This document shows, in pieces, positions 36,874 to 47,400 of a stretch of DNA of 64,000 nucleotides; the first letter of the stretch is position 1; every line of letters starts with the position of its first letter. The position numbers and the translations under genes are program-made. Under the pieces are notes generated by a model that saw only the letters and a list, made by a program, of their open reading frames with translations, was not told the origin of the DNA and did no database searches. The stretch is taken from the NCBI GenBank assembly GCA_029262295.1, contig JAJCZR010000035.1, positions 1-64,000 on the forward strand, read 5' to 3'. This DNA comes from Deltaproteobacteria bacterium. Its GTDB lineage: Bacteria > Desulfobacterota_D > UBA1144 > Nemesobacterales > Nemesobacteraceae.

Positions 36874-39363
36874 ATGAACTTTTTGATACTATTTAAACTT
36901 CTCTCCCTAAATTATTTCAAAAAACACCGATTCAAAATCCTTTTTGCAATTCTGGGGATGTCGACAGGGATTGCAATATATGTGACAACCGGAATTTACA
37001 AAGACACTATTTATTATGATGTTAAGCAAAAAGAAAAACTGGTTCAGCAATCAGAAAAATGGATAATCCGTTCTGAAAATGGAAGGATTTCAGAAGAAGC
37101 TATTCCAAAACTCTGGGAACTTGGGATTTTTAAAAAGTTATATCCAAAATCCGAACGCTTTGAATATATTCTCAATAATAAAAAAGAACCTGAACTTATT
37201 AAATTTGTTGGAGTTGATCTACTTAGGCTTTTTAATCAGCAAAGCCAGCAAAATTTTAATGTTACTGAAAATCAAATACCCGTTTTTGCTTCTAACTATT
37301 TTAAAAAAGGCGACTCATTTAGTTTTCAAAAAAGTAATATTACTAAAAAAGTTTATATAAGTGAGGTTATTCCAGAAAGTTCGAATGAACTGCCTTTAAT
37401 TGTTACGGACATTTCTATTTTTCAATCTCTTTTCTCAGATCAGGGGTTTATTGATGAGCTTGAAGTAAAGTTAAAAGCTGATTTACTGAAAGAAGATATC
37501 CAGAATCTTCTTGGCTTGGTTGATGGCAAGCTCGTTATTATTCAGCAAAATAAAAATCTTGAAAGTAAACAATCCCTTTCCGATGCGTTTTTGGTGAACC
37601 TGCAGTTTTTTTCAATAATTGCTCTGGTAATAAGTGTGCTGCTTATCTACCAATTTTATAGATTCATACTAATAGAGAGGGAGGCAGATTTTTCAAAACT
37701 GAAATCAATTGGTATGTCTAATAAAGATGTATTTGCACTACTTTTTTTTGAACTTATTTTTATTGGTGTCATTTGTGGTGTGACAGGATTATTGCTCGGA
37801 CTTTTGGTCTCAAAACTTTCACTCAGATTTATAGTATCGACAGTTAATAACTTTTATTATAACGTCGATTCACAGTCCATATATTTTACCCTGCGGTTAT
37901 TTTTCATTTCCCTTCTTATTGGAGTATCAGGTTGTCTTTTGGCAGGAGTGCACCCTCTAACACGTTTTTTAAGCAAGACCTCACCAATAAAAACTGCAAA
38001 AAGCGAAAAGTTTTCTAAAGTCCTAAAAACTTACAAATGGCTTTTTGTAATTGGAGCAGTATTACTTGCAGCTATCTTTTTTATTCTAAACTCAGGCTAC
38101 GGGATTAAACCAACGCACCTTAGTTTTTTGAGTGTGACTTTTTTTTCAGCCGGGATGTTCTTAATACTTCCCTATCTTTTAAGAAAGTTGGGTTCTGTAA
38201 TTGCAAGACTAAAGGTATTTTCACCACTCAAATCCAAAGCCTCTATTTCATATATAAATCAAACTTTAATAAGGCAGTGTTTCTTCATACTCTCCCTCGG
38301 AATACTTATTGGTTTTGTAATAAGTCTTGTCATTTTTATTGTGAGTTTCAGGCAGACAATAACAAACTGGATAGAGCAGGTAACCCCTGCTGATGTTTAC
38401 GTGCAATCATCTTTAAATTTAATACAGGAGCCCTATCCAATATCAAAAGATGTTTTTGAATATATTACCAATCACCCATCTGTTGAAAAATATGATTACA
38501 TCTCACGATATAAATACTCATATAACAAAACTCCACTACAAATCAGGTCGAGCAGGTTTGAAATACTCAGAGATGAACAACGTCTTAAGTTTAAATCACT
38601 TGCTGGGTCAATTGAAAATATTGGTGAAGGCTGGCTATTTATCTCCGAGCCTTTCCAAAAGAGGTATGGTAAAAATACGGGAGATGAGATCACTATTTAC
38701 GGAGATAAATCTCAAAAGACTTTTAAGATAATGGGCGTTTTCTACGACTATGTTTCAAATAAAGGAACAATGTTAATTGATGTGGATATGGGTAAAAAAC
38801 TCTTTAAGCAAAATGAGGTTCACGGGACAACTGTTTACAATATTTCGCCTGAGCAAACTACCATTTTAGAAAAAGAACTAAAGGAAAGGTTTCCTAAAGA
38901 AAACTTGTTCATTAATAACAAGAAGCAACTAAGAGAGGCAACTCTCAACACTTTTGATCGTACATTCTATATTGTCTGGTTTTTAGCAATCCTGGCTTCA
39001 CTAATTTCGGTTGTTACCCTTATAAACTCAACATCTATGGTGTTTCTGGAAAGGCTATTTGAATTTAGCCAGCTTCGTGCAATAGGTGCATCCACAAAAG
39101 AGCTCCTTTCACTTCTTTGGGCGCAAATGTCGATTTTAAGTTTTTATTCTATAATAGTTGCTTACATTTGCAGCTTCGGCTTTATAAACATTCTCGATAA
39201 GATTAACTGGGCATTTTTTGGTTGGAGCATTGATCTTGTGTTTAGCTGGAAGCCTTATGCTCTAAGTTTTCTTCTTCTTTTTTTACTAACTTATCTGACA
39301 ATCAAGATTCCGTTTAAAAGAATGATTAGCAACATGAAACTTTATGGACTTAGAAATGAATAA
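36874..39363 (+). CDS. FtsX-like ABC transporter permease
   Basis: Two FtsX-type TM domains (FSIIALVISVLLIYQFYRFILIEREADFSKLKSIGMSNKDV; WFLAILASLISVVTLINSTSMVFLERLFEFSQLRAIGASTKEL). Confidence 0.9.
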   Translation: MNFLILFKLLSLNYFKKHRFKILFAILGMSTGIAIYVTTGIYKDTIYYDVKQKEKLVQQSEKWIIRSENGRISEEAIPKLWELGIFKKLYPKSERFEYILNNKKEPELIKFVGVDLLRLFNQQSQQNFNVTENQIPVFASNYFKKGDSFSFQKSNITKKVYISEVIPESSNELPLIVTDISIFQSLFSDQGFIDELEVKLKADLLKEDIQNLLGLVDGKLVIIQQNKNLESKQSLSDAFLVNLQFFSIIALVISVLLIYQFYRFILIEREADFSKLKSIGMSNKDVFALLFFELIFIGVICGVTGLLLGLLVSKLSLRFIVSTVNNFYYNVDSQSIYFTLRLFFISLLIGVSGCLLAGVHPLTRFLSKTSPIKTAKSEKFSKVLKTYKWLFVIGAVLLAAIFFILNSGYGIKPTHLSFLSVTFFSAGMFLILPYLLRKLGSVIARLKVFSPLKSKASISYINQTLIRQCFFILSLGILIGFVISLVIFIVSFRQTITNWIEQVTPADVYVQSSLNLIQEPYPISKDVFEYITNHPSVEKYDYISRYKYSYNKTPLQIRSSRFEILRDEQRLKFKSLAGSIENIGEGWLFISEPFQKRYGKNTGDEITIYGDKSQKTFKIMGVFYDYVSNKGTMLIDVDMGKKLFKQNEVHGTTVYNISPEQTTILEKELKERFPKENLFINNKKQLREATLNTFDRTFYIVWFLAILASLISVVTLINSTSMVFLERLFEFSQLRAIGASTKELLSLLWAQMSILSFYSIIVAYICSFGFINILDKINWAFFGWSIDLVFSWKPYALSFLLLFLLTYLTIKIPFKRMISNMKLYGLRNE

Positions 39364-40402
39364 AACATTAGCTTTATTAATAATAGTCTTTTTCTTTACT
39401 GCTTTTGCCAATGCAAAGGAGTTTCGTCAAGCAATTGGGCCTTATAATTGGTCATTTCCTAGGGATCATGGAGCGCATCCAGAGTTTGAATCAGAGTGGT
39501 GGTATTTCACAGGTCATCTTGAAGCTGAAAAACAAACCTTTGGTTTTGAACTCACAATATTCCGTTTTGCAAATCCGTTCTCGAAAAATCTAAAATCAAA
39601 CTGGGCATCAGATCAGGTCTATTTAACCCATTTTACAATCACGGATGAAAAAAATGAGAAGTTTTATAAATATGAACTGATGAACAGAGAAGTATTTAAT
39701 TTTGCCGGTGCAAGCGAAGAAAAATTAAAGGTCTGGAATGGAGACTATTTAATCGAGCAAAAAGGAACGGAACTTATTATCAAAGCTGAGATCAGTGAGG
39801 CAAAGCTTGATCTTGTTTTAGATTTTGATGTTGAGTCAGTCTTGAACGGCAAAAAAGGTTTAAGCCAAAAAGGTAAAGAACAAGGAAATGCTTCTTACTA
39901 CTACTCAATTCCGAGAATAATTGGTAATGGACAGCTTCAAATAAAAGATAAAAGTTATGAAATTAATAAAGCCTCAGTCTGGATGGACAGAGAGTTTTTT
40001 ACAATTCCTGAATCTGAGAATAGTGGATGGGACTGGTTTTCAATTCAGTTTGATGATGGGGAAACTCTTATGGTTTATCAAATAAGAAATAATGATGGTA
40101 AACCAACTCAGTTTTCTTCAGGGACTTACATTAATAAAAATGGCAAACAGTATAATTTGAATAATAATGATTTTAGACTCACGCCACTTGAATTCTGGAA
40201 AAGCCTCGAATCAAAGTCCAACTATCCACTCAGGTGGAGTCTAACAATTCCCGATCATAAAATTGATGTGATTGTTACTCCAGTAATGAATAATCAGGAA
40301 CTTATACTGGAAGAGTTTTTAAACCTTAATTATTGGGAAGGAAGGTGCCATGTTTCCGGTTCAAAAACAGGTCAGGCGTATATGGAACTTGTGGGGTATT
40401 AA
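39344..40402 (+). CDS. Lipocalin-like / AttH (CrtC-like) secreted protein
   Basis: PRDHGAHPEFESEWWYFTGHLEAEKQTFGFELTIFRF...YYYSIPRIIGNGQL...ASVWMDREFFTIPESENSGWDWFSIQFDDGETLMVYQIR. Confidence 0.88.
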   Translation: MDLEMNKTLALLIIVFFFTAFANAKEFRQAIGPYNWSFPRDHGAHPEFESEWWYFTGHLEAEKQTFGFELTIFRFANPFSKNLKSNWASDQVYLTHFTITDEKNEKFYKYELMNREVFNFAGASEEKLKVWNGDYLIEQKGTELIIKAEISEAKLDLVLDFDVESVLNGKKGLSQKGKEQGNASYYYSIPRIIGNGQLQIKDKSYEINKASVWMDREFFTIPESENSGWDWFSIQFDDGETLMVYQIRNNDGKPTQFSSGTYINKNGKQYNLNNNDFRLTPLEFWKSLESKSNYPLRWSLTIPDHKIDVIVTPVMNNQELILEEFLNLNYWEGRCHVSGSKTGQAYMELVGY

Positions 40403-40421
40403 TATTAAAACAGTTGAAATC

Positions 40422-40856
40422 TCAATAAGCAGGCACAATCTCCATTTCCTCTCCGTAAATCTCAAGCTCAAAACCATCTGGATCAAGAAAGTGATAGGCT
40501 ACAATCTTTCCTTTATCATTTTTCTTTTCTTCAATAAATTCTACGTTCTTTTTCGCTAAACTTTCTTTTGCAATTTCAAGCTTATTCACTTTAAAAGCAA
40601 TATGGCAGACTGATTCAATAATATCAGGATCAACATTCTTGTTAGGATTCTCAGTGAGTGCTACAAATGATTTTTCTTTAATTCCGAGAAAAGATTTTTT
40701 ATTTCCACCATCTTTTCTTCCATCATAAAGAATTACAAGTCCTAAAACCCCTGAATAAAACTTTATTGATCTGTCCATATCCTTAACTATTATTGCCACA
40801 TGATCAATACCGGAAATCATCGGATCTTTTGAGCGTATATTGTCGAGTATGTTCAT
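40422..40856 (-). CDS. VOC family (glyoxalase-like) protein
   Basis: IDHVAIIVKDMDRSIKFYSGVLGL...YHFLDPDGFELEIYGE. Confidence 0.9.
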   Translation of the reverse strand: MNILDNIRSKDPMISGIDHVAIIVKDMDRSIKFYSGVLGLVILYDGRKDGGNKKSFLGIKEKSFVALTENPNKNVDPDIIESVCHIAFKVNKLEIAKESLAKKNVEFIEEKKNDKGKIVAYHFLDPDGFELEIYGEEMEIVPAY

Positions 40857-40996
40857 AAGGGCATTTTAAATCAATAATCAGATTTAATAAAGCTGTTTTA
40901 CTAATATGTTAAACTAGAAATAAACCAGTGGCGGTTAACAAAAAATTAATATTGATCATTTATCTTTGATGAAATTACTTTTTGAGGTGAAATAAA

Positions 40997-41467
40997 ATGT
41001 CTGATGTAAAAGCAATTCCAGATGGTTTTTCAACGGTTACACCACATCTTGTTTGCAGAAACTGCGGCGATGCGATTGAGTTTTATAAAAAGGCTTTTGG
41101 TGCTGAAGATATGGGAAAAATGCTTGAGCCTAATACAGGTAAAATCATCCATGCTTCGATTAAATTGGGTAACTCAATGATTATGCTTGTTGATCACTTT
41201 CCCAACTGGGATAATGCAAGCCCTGAATCCTTAGGAGGCACACCTGTTACAATCCATCTTTACGTCGAAGATGCGGATTCATTTATAGAAAAAGCTGTTG
41301 AAGCTGGGGCAAAAGTTACGATGGAACTCATGGATTCATTTTGGGGTGACAGATATGGAAAGATTGTTGACCCATTTGGTCATGAGTGGTCAATTGCAAC
41401 GCACATAAAGGATGTTTCACCAGAAGAAATGGAAGAAGCAGCAAAGCAGATGTTTAGTCAACAGTGA
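40997..41467 (+). CDS. VOC family protein, PhnB-like
   Basis: TPHLVCRNCGDAIEFYKKAFGAEDMGKM...DRYGKIVDPFGHEWSIATH. Confidence 0.92.
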   Translation: MSDVKAIPDGFSTVTPHLVCRNCGDAIEFYKKAFGAEDMGKMLEPNTGKIIHASIKLGNSMIMLVDHFPNWDNASPESLGGTPVTIHLYVEDADSFIEKAVEAGAKVTMELMDSFWGDRYGKIVDPFGHEWSIATHIKDVSPEEMEEAAKQMFSQQ

Positions 41468-41501
41468 TTTGAATAGACTTAAAAGAGAAGTCATCTAAAT
41501 C

Positions 41502-41564
41502 GTCACCCTGAACTCGTTTCAGGGTCTGTTTTAATATTAGATTCTGAAATAAATTCAGAATGAC
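41502..41564. repeat. Short GTCAC...AATGAC intergenic palindromic repeat
   Basis: GTCACCCTGAACTCGTTTCAGGGTCTG...GATTCTGAAATAAATTCAGAATGAC. Confidence 0.55.
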
Positions 41565-41593
41565 AAATAATAATTAATGAGGAGTAAATACTT

Positions 41594-42362
41594 ATGTCTA
41601 AACTACAAGGGAAAACAGCATTAATTACAGGCGGCGGCACCGGAATTGGAAAAGCCACAGCACACCTTTTTGCCAAAGAAGGGGCTGATGTCTATATCAC
41701 GGGAAGAAGAGAAGGAAAGTTGCAGGAAGTGCAGCAGGAAGCAAAAAAAAAATGGCATTGATATAGGCTATTTTCAAAGCGATGTATCAATTGAGGGTGA
41801 TTGTGAAAATGTAGTAAAACAACTAATAGATAAGAAAGGTCAGATAGATATTCTTTTTAATAATGCAGGAGTGCTTATTCCAGGTACAACTCATGAAACA
41901 CCCACTGATACATGGGAAAAAATCTTTGATATAAATGTGAAGGGCACTTATTTTATGTCTAAATATACTATTCCTCACATGCTTGAAAAAGGTAATGGTG
42001 TAATAGTAAATAATTCTTCAGTTGTTGGCCTCAAAGGTTTTCCTGGACTTGCTGCTTATGTTGCTTCAAAAGGTGCAGTAACTCAGCTAACAAAAACAAT
42101 GGCACTTGAATACGCAGATAAAGGTATAAGGGTAAACGCAATCTGCCCCGGAGCAATTGAAACACCAATGGTTGTGGATGATTTCTTTGATAAAGTTGAA
42201 GATCCAGAAGCTGCAAGAGAATATCTGACATCATTTCACCCTCAGGGAAGACTTGGGCAAAGTGATGAAATTGCAAATGCTGTAATGTTTCTCTGTGATG
42301 ACAATGTAGGTTTTATGACTGGAAATATGCTTTCAGTGGATGGCGGCTGGATAGCTAAATAG
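41594..42362 (+). pseudogene. SDR family oxidoreductase split by a +1 frameshift at an A10 run (41743-41752); may be slippage-corrected or a sequencing error
   Basis: Frame 1 from ATG 41594: [55 protein letters not shown]; the shifted frame continues [13 protein letters not shown]...YVASKGAVTQLTKTMALEYADKGIRVNAICPG. With A9 the gene is intact. Confidence 0.85.
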
Positions 42363-42404
42363 GATTAAGTGTTTTTAATAACAAATAACTAATGGAGGTT
42401 TAAT

Positions 42405-43025
42405 ATGAGTAAAGTTTTATATTTAAAAGGTTCCCCGAGAGATAGATCACATTCTACTGCAGTGGCAGAAGCATTTATTGATAGTTACAAACAAAAAAAT
42501 CCTGATGATGAAATAAAAGTTTTAAACGTATTTGAAAAAAAACTTCCTGCATTTGACGGTTTTATAATAAATGCCAAATACAATATTATGCACGGAAATG
42601 ATCACAGCGATGCGGAGAAAAATGCCTGGAAGGAAGTTGAAGAAATAATAGAAGAGTTTAAATCAGCTGACAAATATATCATCTCAACAGGAATGTGGAA
42701 TTTTGGGATTCCTTATAGATTAAAGCAGTATATTGATATCATCACGCAGCCAGGCTATACGTTTTCATTTTCTCCTGAAGAAGGCTACAGTGGCCTTATT
42801 ACTGGAAAACCTATTTTTATTTCGTACGCGAGAGGTGGAGAATATCCCCCTGGAACTGATGCAGAAAACATGGATTTTCAGAAAAGGTATCTTGATTTTC
42901 TCTTGGGTTTTATTGGATTTACTGATATTAAGTCAGTAGTAATCGAACCAACTCTCACAGATCAGGCTCAGAAAAAAAGAGAGGAAGCTATTGAGAAAGC
43001 TAAAGAGATTGCAAAATCATTTTAA
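42405..43025 (+). CDS. azoR: FMN-dependent NADH-azoreductase
   Basis: KVLYLKGSPRDRSHSTAVAEAFIDSY...ISTGMWNFGIPYRLKQYIDIITQPGYTFSF. Confidence 0.9.
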   Translation: MSKVLYLKGSPRDRSHSTAVAEAFIDSYKQKNPDDEIKVLNVFEKKLPAFDGFIINAKYNIMHGNDHSDAEKNAWKEVEEIIEEFKSADKYIISTGMWNFGIPYRLKQYIDIITQPGYTFSFSPEEGYSGLITGKPIFISYARGGEYPPGTDAENMDFQKRYLDFLLGFIGFTDIKSVVIEPTLTDQAQKKREEAIEKAKEIAKSF

Positions 43026-43156
43026 TTATTAAGTCTAAAGAATCACAAATGCATCTATAGCTTTTAGTGGAGGAATTTCTGGACTAAAATTTGATCTTAT
43101 ATAAAGAACATTAAACTATGTAAGAAATATATTCGAAGGTATTATAAATTTCCTAT

Positions 43157-43218
43157 GTCATACTTGAGTGAAGCATCTAGATTCTTCATTCGTATCACTC
43201 TTTCATATTCTTAATGAC
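43157..43218. repeat. Degenerate GTCAT...AATGAC intergenic repeat
   Basis: GTCATACTTGAGTGAAGCATCTAGATTCTTCATTCGTATCACTCTTTCATATTCTTAATGAC. Confidence 0.5.
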
Positions 43219-43233
43219 AGTCAGGTGAATAAC

Positions 43234-44448
43234 ATGCAAAGATCAATAAGTAAGATTTTTCAGCTTTCAATCCTACCCATTCTCTTTTTCCCTTTTCTCT
43301 TAAGCTGTGGCGGTGAAGAGAAGCCCCAAGTACCACCTCCCCCAAAAGTAACAGTTAGCAATCCCCTAGTTAGTGAAATAGTTGAATGGGATGAATATAC
43401 AGGAAGGCTTGATGCCATTGATTCAGTGGAAGTCAGGGCTAGGGTAAGTGGATATTTGCAGTCTATACATTTTGATGAAGGGGAAATAGTTGATAAAGGA
43501 AAACTCCTTTTAATTATTGATCCAAGACCTTTTCAGGCTGCTGTTAACCGAGCAGAGGGTGAGCTTCAATTAGCTAATGCAAGGCTAAAGCTCGCAAGGG
43601 ATAACTTGGCCAGGGCTAAAAAACTTTTAGATGCTCGTGCAATATCCAAAGAAGAGTTTGATACAAGGGCATCAGAGGTTGAACAGGCAAAAGCTTCAGT
43701 GGAATCTGCAAAAGCAGTGGTTGAAGAAGCCGCACTTAATCTAGAATTTACAGAAGTGAAAGCACCAATTCGTGGAAGAATAAGCAGGGAACTTGTAACA
43801 GAAGGAAATTTGATAAATGGTGGTACAGGCGGCACGCTGCTCACAACACTTGTCTCACTTGATCCTATTCACGTTTATTTTGAAGCTGATGAACGTTCGG
43901 TGTTGAAATATATTCGTCTAGACAGAAATGGTGCAAGGCCCAGTTCAAGAGAAACTGCAAATCCTGTTTATCTCGCACTTGTTGATGAAGAAGGATTTCC
44001 CCATAAAGGCAAGATGGATTTTGTAGATAACAGACTGGACCCAAACACCGGCACTATGACCGGACGTGCAATTTTTCCTAACCCAGATCTTATCTTGACC
44101 CCAGGGCTTTTTGGACGTGTACGCCTTCAGGGAAGCGCAAAATACGAAGCGCTTCAAATTCCGGATGAAGCAGTTGGAACTGACCAGTCTCAGAAGTTTG
44201 TACTTACTGTAAATGATGAAAATATTGTTGAGTATAAGAGGGTAGTTTTAGGTCCTGTTGTTAATGGTTTAAGGGTTGTGAGAGAAGGTCTCGAACCTGA
44301 TAATTTAGTAATAACCAAAGGAATTCAAAGATCAAGACCTGACTCCAAAGTAGACCCAATTACTGAGGAAATAAAAATTAAAAAAGACCCGAACACACCT
44401 GATCTTAGTGATATATCAATTCCTTCAGAGCAGAAACAGGAAAACTAA
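43234..44448 (+). CDS. RND efflux periplasmic adaptor lipoprotein
   Basis: Lipobox LLSCGG, then VEVRARVSGYLQSIHFDEGEIVDKGKLLLIIDPRPF and EFTEVKAPIRGRISRELV. Start moved to ATG 43234 (MQRSISKIF). Confidence 0.93.
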   Translation: MQRSISKIFQLSILPILFFPFLLSCGGEEKPQVPPPPKVTVSNPLVSEIVEWDEYTGRLDAIDSVEVRARVSGYLQSIHFDEGEIVDKGKLLLIIDPRPFQAAVNRAEGELQLANARLKLARDNLARAKKLLDARAISKEEFDTRASEVEQAKASVESAKAVVEEAALNLEFTEVKAPIRGRISRELVTEGNLINGGTGGTLLTTLVSLDPIHVYFEADERSVLKYIRLDRNGARPSSRETANPVYLALVDEEGFPHKGKMDFVDNRLDPNTGTMTGRAIFPNPDLILTPGLFGRVRLQGSAKYEALQIPDEAVGTDQSQKFVLTVNDENIVEYKRVVLGPVVNGLRVVREGLEPDNLVITKGIQRSRPDSKVDPITEEIKIKKDPNTPDLSDISIPSEQKQEN

Positions 44449-44451
44449 TAA

Positions 44452-47400
44452 ATGAAATTTGCTCATTTTTTTATTGATCGGCCTATCTTTGCATCAGTTA
44501 TTTCGATAATTTTAGTCATAGTAGGAATCATTGCATATACAACTCTTCCAATTTCGCAGTATCCGGAAGTAGTACCCCCTACAATTCAGGTAAGTGCTGC
44601 TTATCCCGGTGCAAACCCGGAGGTAATAGCCAAAACTGTTGCTTCTCCATTAGAGCAGGAAATTAACGGTGTTGAGAATATGCTTTATATGTCGTCTCAA
44701 AGTACAAATGACGGCAGAATGACCCTTACAGTTACTTTTGAGCTTGGAACTGATCTAGATACTGCACAAGTATTAGTACAAAACCGTGTTTCCATAGCAG
44801 AACCGAGGCTTCCTGAGCAGGTAAGGGCTTTAGGAGTTACAACTCAAAAAAACTCTCCCGATCTTTTAATGGTAGTGCATCTGCTATCGCCGGATGAAAG
44901 ATTTGATCAGCTCTATATAAGCAACTACGCATTTATCCAGATCAGGGATGTGCTCTCACGTCTTGAAGGCGTGGGAAGTGTAAATGTGTTTGGGGCAAGC
45001 GACTACAGTATGCGCGTTTGGCTTGATCCTGAAAAGCTCAGCTTTTTAAACCTTACTACTACTGATGTTGTTAACGCACTCAGAGGCCAGAACCTTCAGG
45101 TGGCAGCAGGAGTGATCGGGCAGCCCCCTGTACCGAAGGGTAATGCTTTTCAGTTTGCTGTAAATACTACAGGCCGATTGGAAAGAGAACAGCAATTTGA
45201 CGACATAGTTGTTAAAACAGGACAGGATGGCCGAATAACAAGGCTTGAAGATGTTGCCAGAATAGAACTTGGAGCGCAGAACTACTCAGTTAACTCATAT
45301 TTGGATGGTGACCCTGCGATAGCTTTGGTTATTTCCCAAAGGCCAGGTAGCAATGCACTAAGTACAGCTGAATCAATCCGCACTACTATGGCTGAGCTTT
45401 CTCCCAGATTCCCGGAGGGTCTTGAATATAAAATAATTTACGATCCCACTAAATTTGTGGAGCAATCAATTGATGAAGTAATAAAAACACTTTTTGAGGC
45501 ATTTCTACTGGTTTTAATAGTAATACTTATTTTTCTTCAGGACTGGCGTGCGACTATTATTCCGCTAATTGCCATACCTGTCTCAATAATTGGTACATTT
45601 GCAGTAATGGCTGGTATTGGTTTCTCACTTAATAATTTATCTCTTTTCGGACTTGTTCTTGCCATCGGTATTGTTGTTGATGATGCAATAATAGTGGTGG
45701 AGAACGTTCAAAGGAATATCGATGATGGTTTGCCCGTAAGGGAAGCGACCCGAAAAGCTATGAACGAGGTTGGTGGCGCAATTGTGGCAAGCGTTGTAGT
45801 GCTTAGTGCAGTATTTATTCCCACTGCTTTTTTAGGCGGTATTTCTGGACAGTTTTATAAACAGTTTGCTATAACAATTGCTGTATCTACTGCAATTTCG
45901 GCGCTAAATTCGTTAACCCTAAGCCCAGCTCTTTGTGCCTTACTCTTTAAAGCTAAAGGTGAGGAAAAAGACAGGTTCGGAAAAATGTGGGATTTTGTAC
46001 TGGGATGGTTTTTTAGAAGATTCAATACTGTATTTGACAAAATTACCTCTGTTTATATAAAAAGTGTTGGAAAAATTATTAGAAAAAGCGCTGTTTCTCT
46101 TGTTGTTTATGCTGTGCTTATTGGTTTTACAGTATTTATGTTTACCAAAGTTCCAACAGGTTTTATACCCGAGCAGGATCAGGGTTATTTGATTGTTAGT
46201 ATTCAGCTGCCTGATGGAGCTTCACTTGAACGAACTGATGAAGTTATACATAAGGCAGAAAAAATAATTCTGGATACTCCAGGAATTGAAAACGCTGTGG
46301 CATTTGCCGGATTTTCCGGTGCCACAAGGACAAACAGCTCAAATTCAGGAGCAATCTTTACCCCATTCATTGATTTTAAAGAAAGGATAAAACAAGGCAT
46401 TACAGCAGAAAGCATTGCCGGAGATCTTCAGGGCAGGCTTTTTGGAATACAGGAGGCATTTATAGTTGTTATTCAGCCACCGAGCGTAAGAGGGCTTGGC
46501 ACTTCTGGCGGCTTCAGTATGCAGGTGCAGGATAGAATTGGTGCCGGCTTTGATGAATTACAAAATACTACAAATCAAATTATAGGTGCGGGAAACCAGG
46601 ATCCCGAACTGGTCAGGCTTTTTACAAGTTTTCGCGCCAATACTCCTCAGCTGTTTGTGGATATAGACAGGATAAAGGCTTCACAGCTTGATGTACCTAT
46701 TGAAAATATTTTTAACACACTTCAGATTTATCTGGGCTCATTCTTTGTTAATGACTTCAACCTTTTTGGAAGAACCTATCAGGTGAGAGCACAGGCTGAT
46801 TCTAACTACAGGCTTGAGCCTGAAGACATTCTAAAGCTCAGAACAAGAAATGAGACTGGGCAGATGGTGCCGTTGGGTTCGGTGGCGGATGTGATTTTTA
46901 CAAGCGGACCAGACAGGGTGGAGCGCTACAACCTTTTTCCTTCTGCAGGAATAAGTGGACAGGCTGCACCCGGATTCAGCTCCGGACAGGCCTTATCAAA
47001 AATGGAGAAGTTTGCTGAGGAAATGCTTCCTGACGGCTTTGGATATGAATGGACTGATCTTTCATATCAGCAAAAAAAGGCTGCCAACACCGCTATTCTC
47101 ATATTTCCTCTTTGCGTATTGTTAGTATTTTTAATTTTAGCAGCGCAGTATGAAAGCTTATCTTTGCCACTTGCTGTAATTCTAATTGTCCCTATGTGTA
47201 TTCTCTTTGCAATTATAGGTGTATGGATTCGTGGACAGGATAATAACATACTTACCCAGATAGGATTTATAGTTTTGGTTGGTCTAGCTGCAAAGAATGC
47301 GATATTGATAGTTGAATTTGCAAAACAGCTTCAGGAAGAAGGTATGAACCGCTTTGAGGCCGCAGTTGAGGCCTGTAAATTAAGGTTAAGGCCTATTTTA

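Noticed and set aside
43168-43233. N-terminal extension of the RND adaptor ORF (start 43168)
   Set aside because: Overlaps a GTCAT...AATGAC repeat; the lipoprotein signal peptide begins at ATG 43234.
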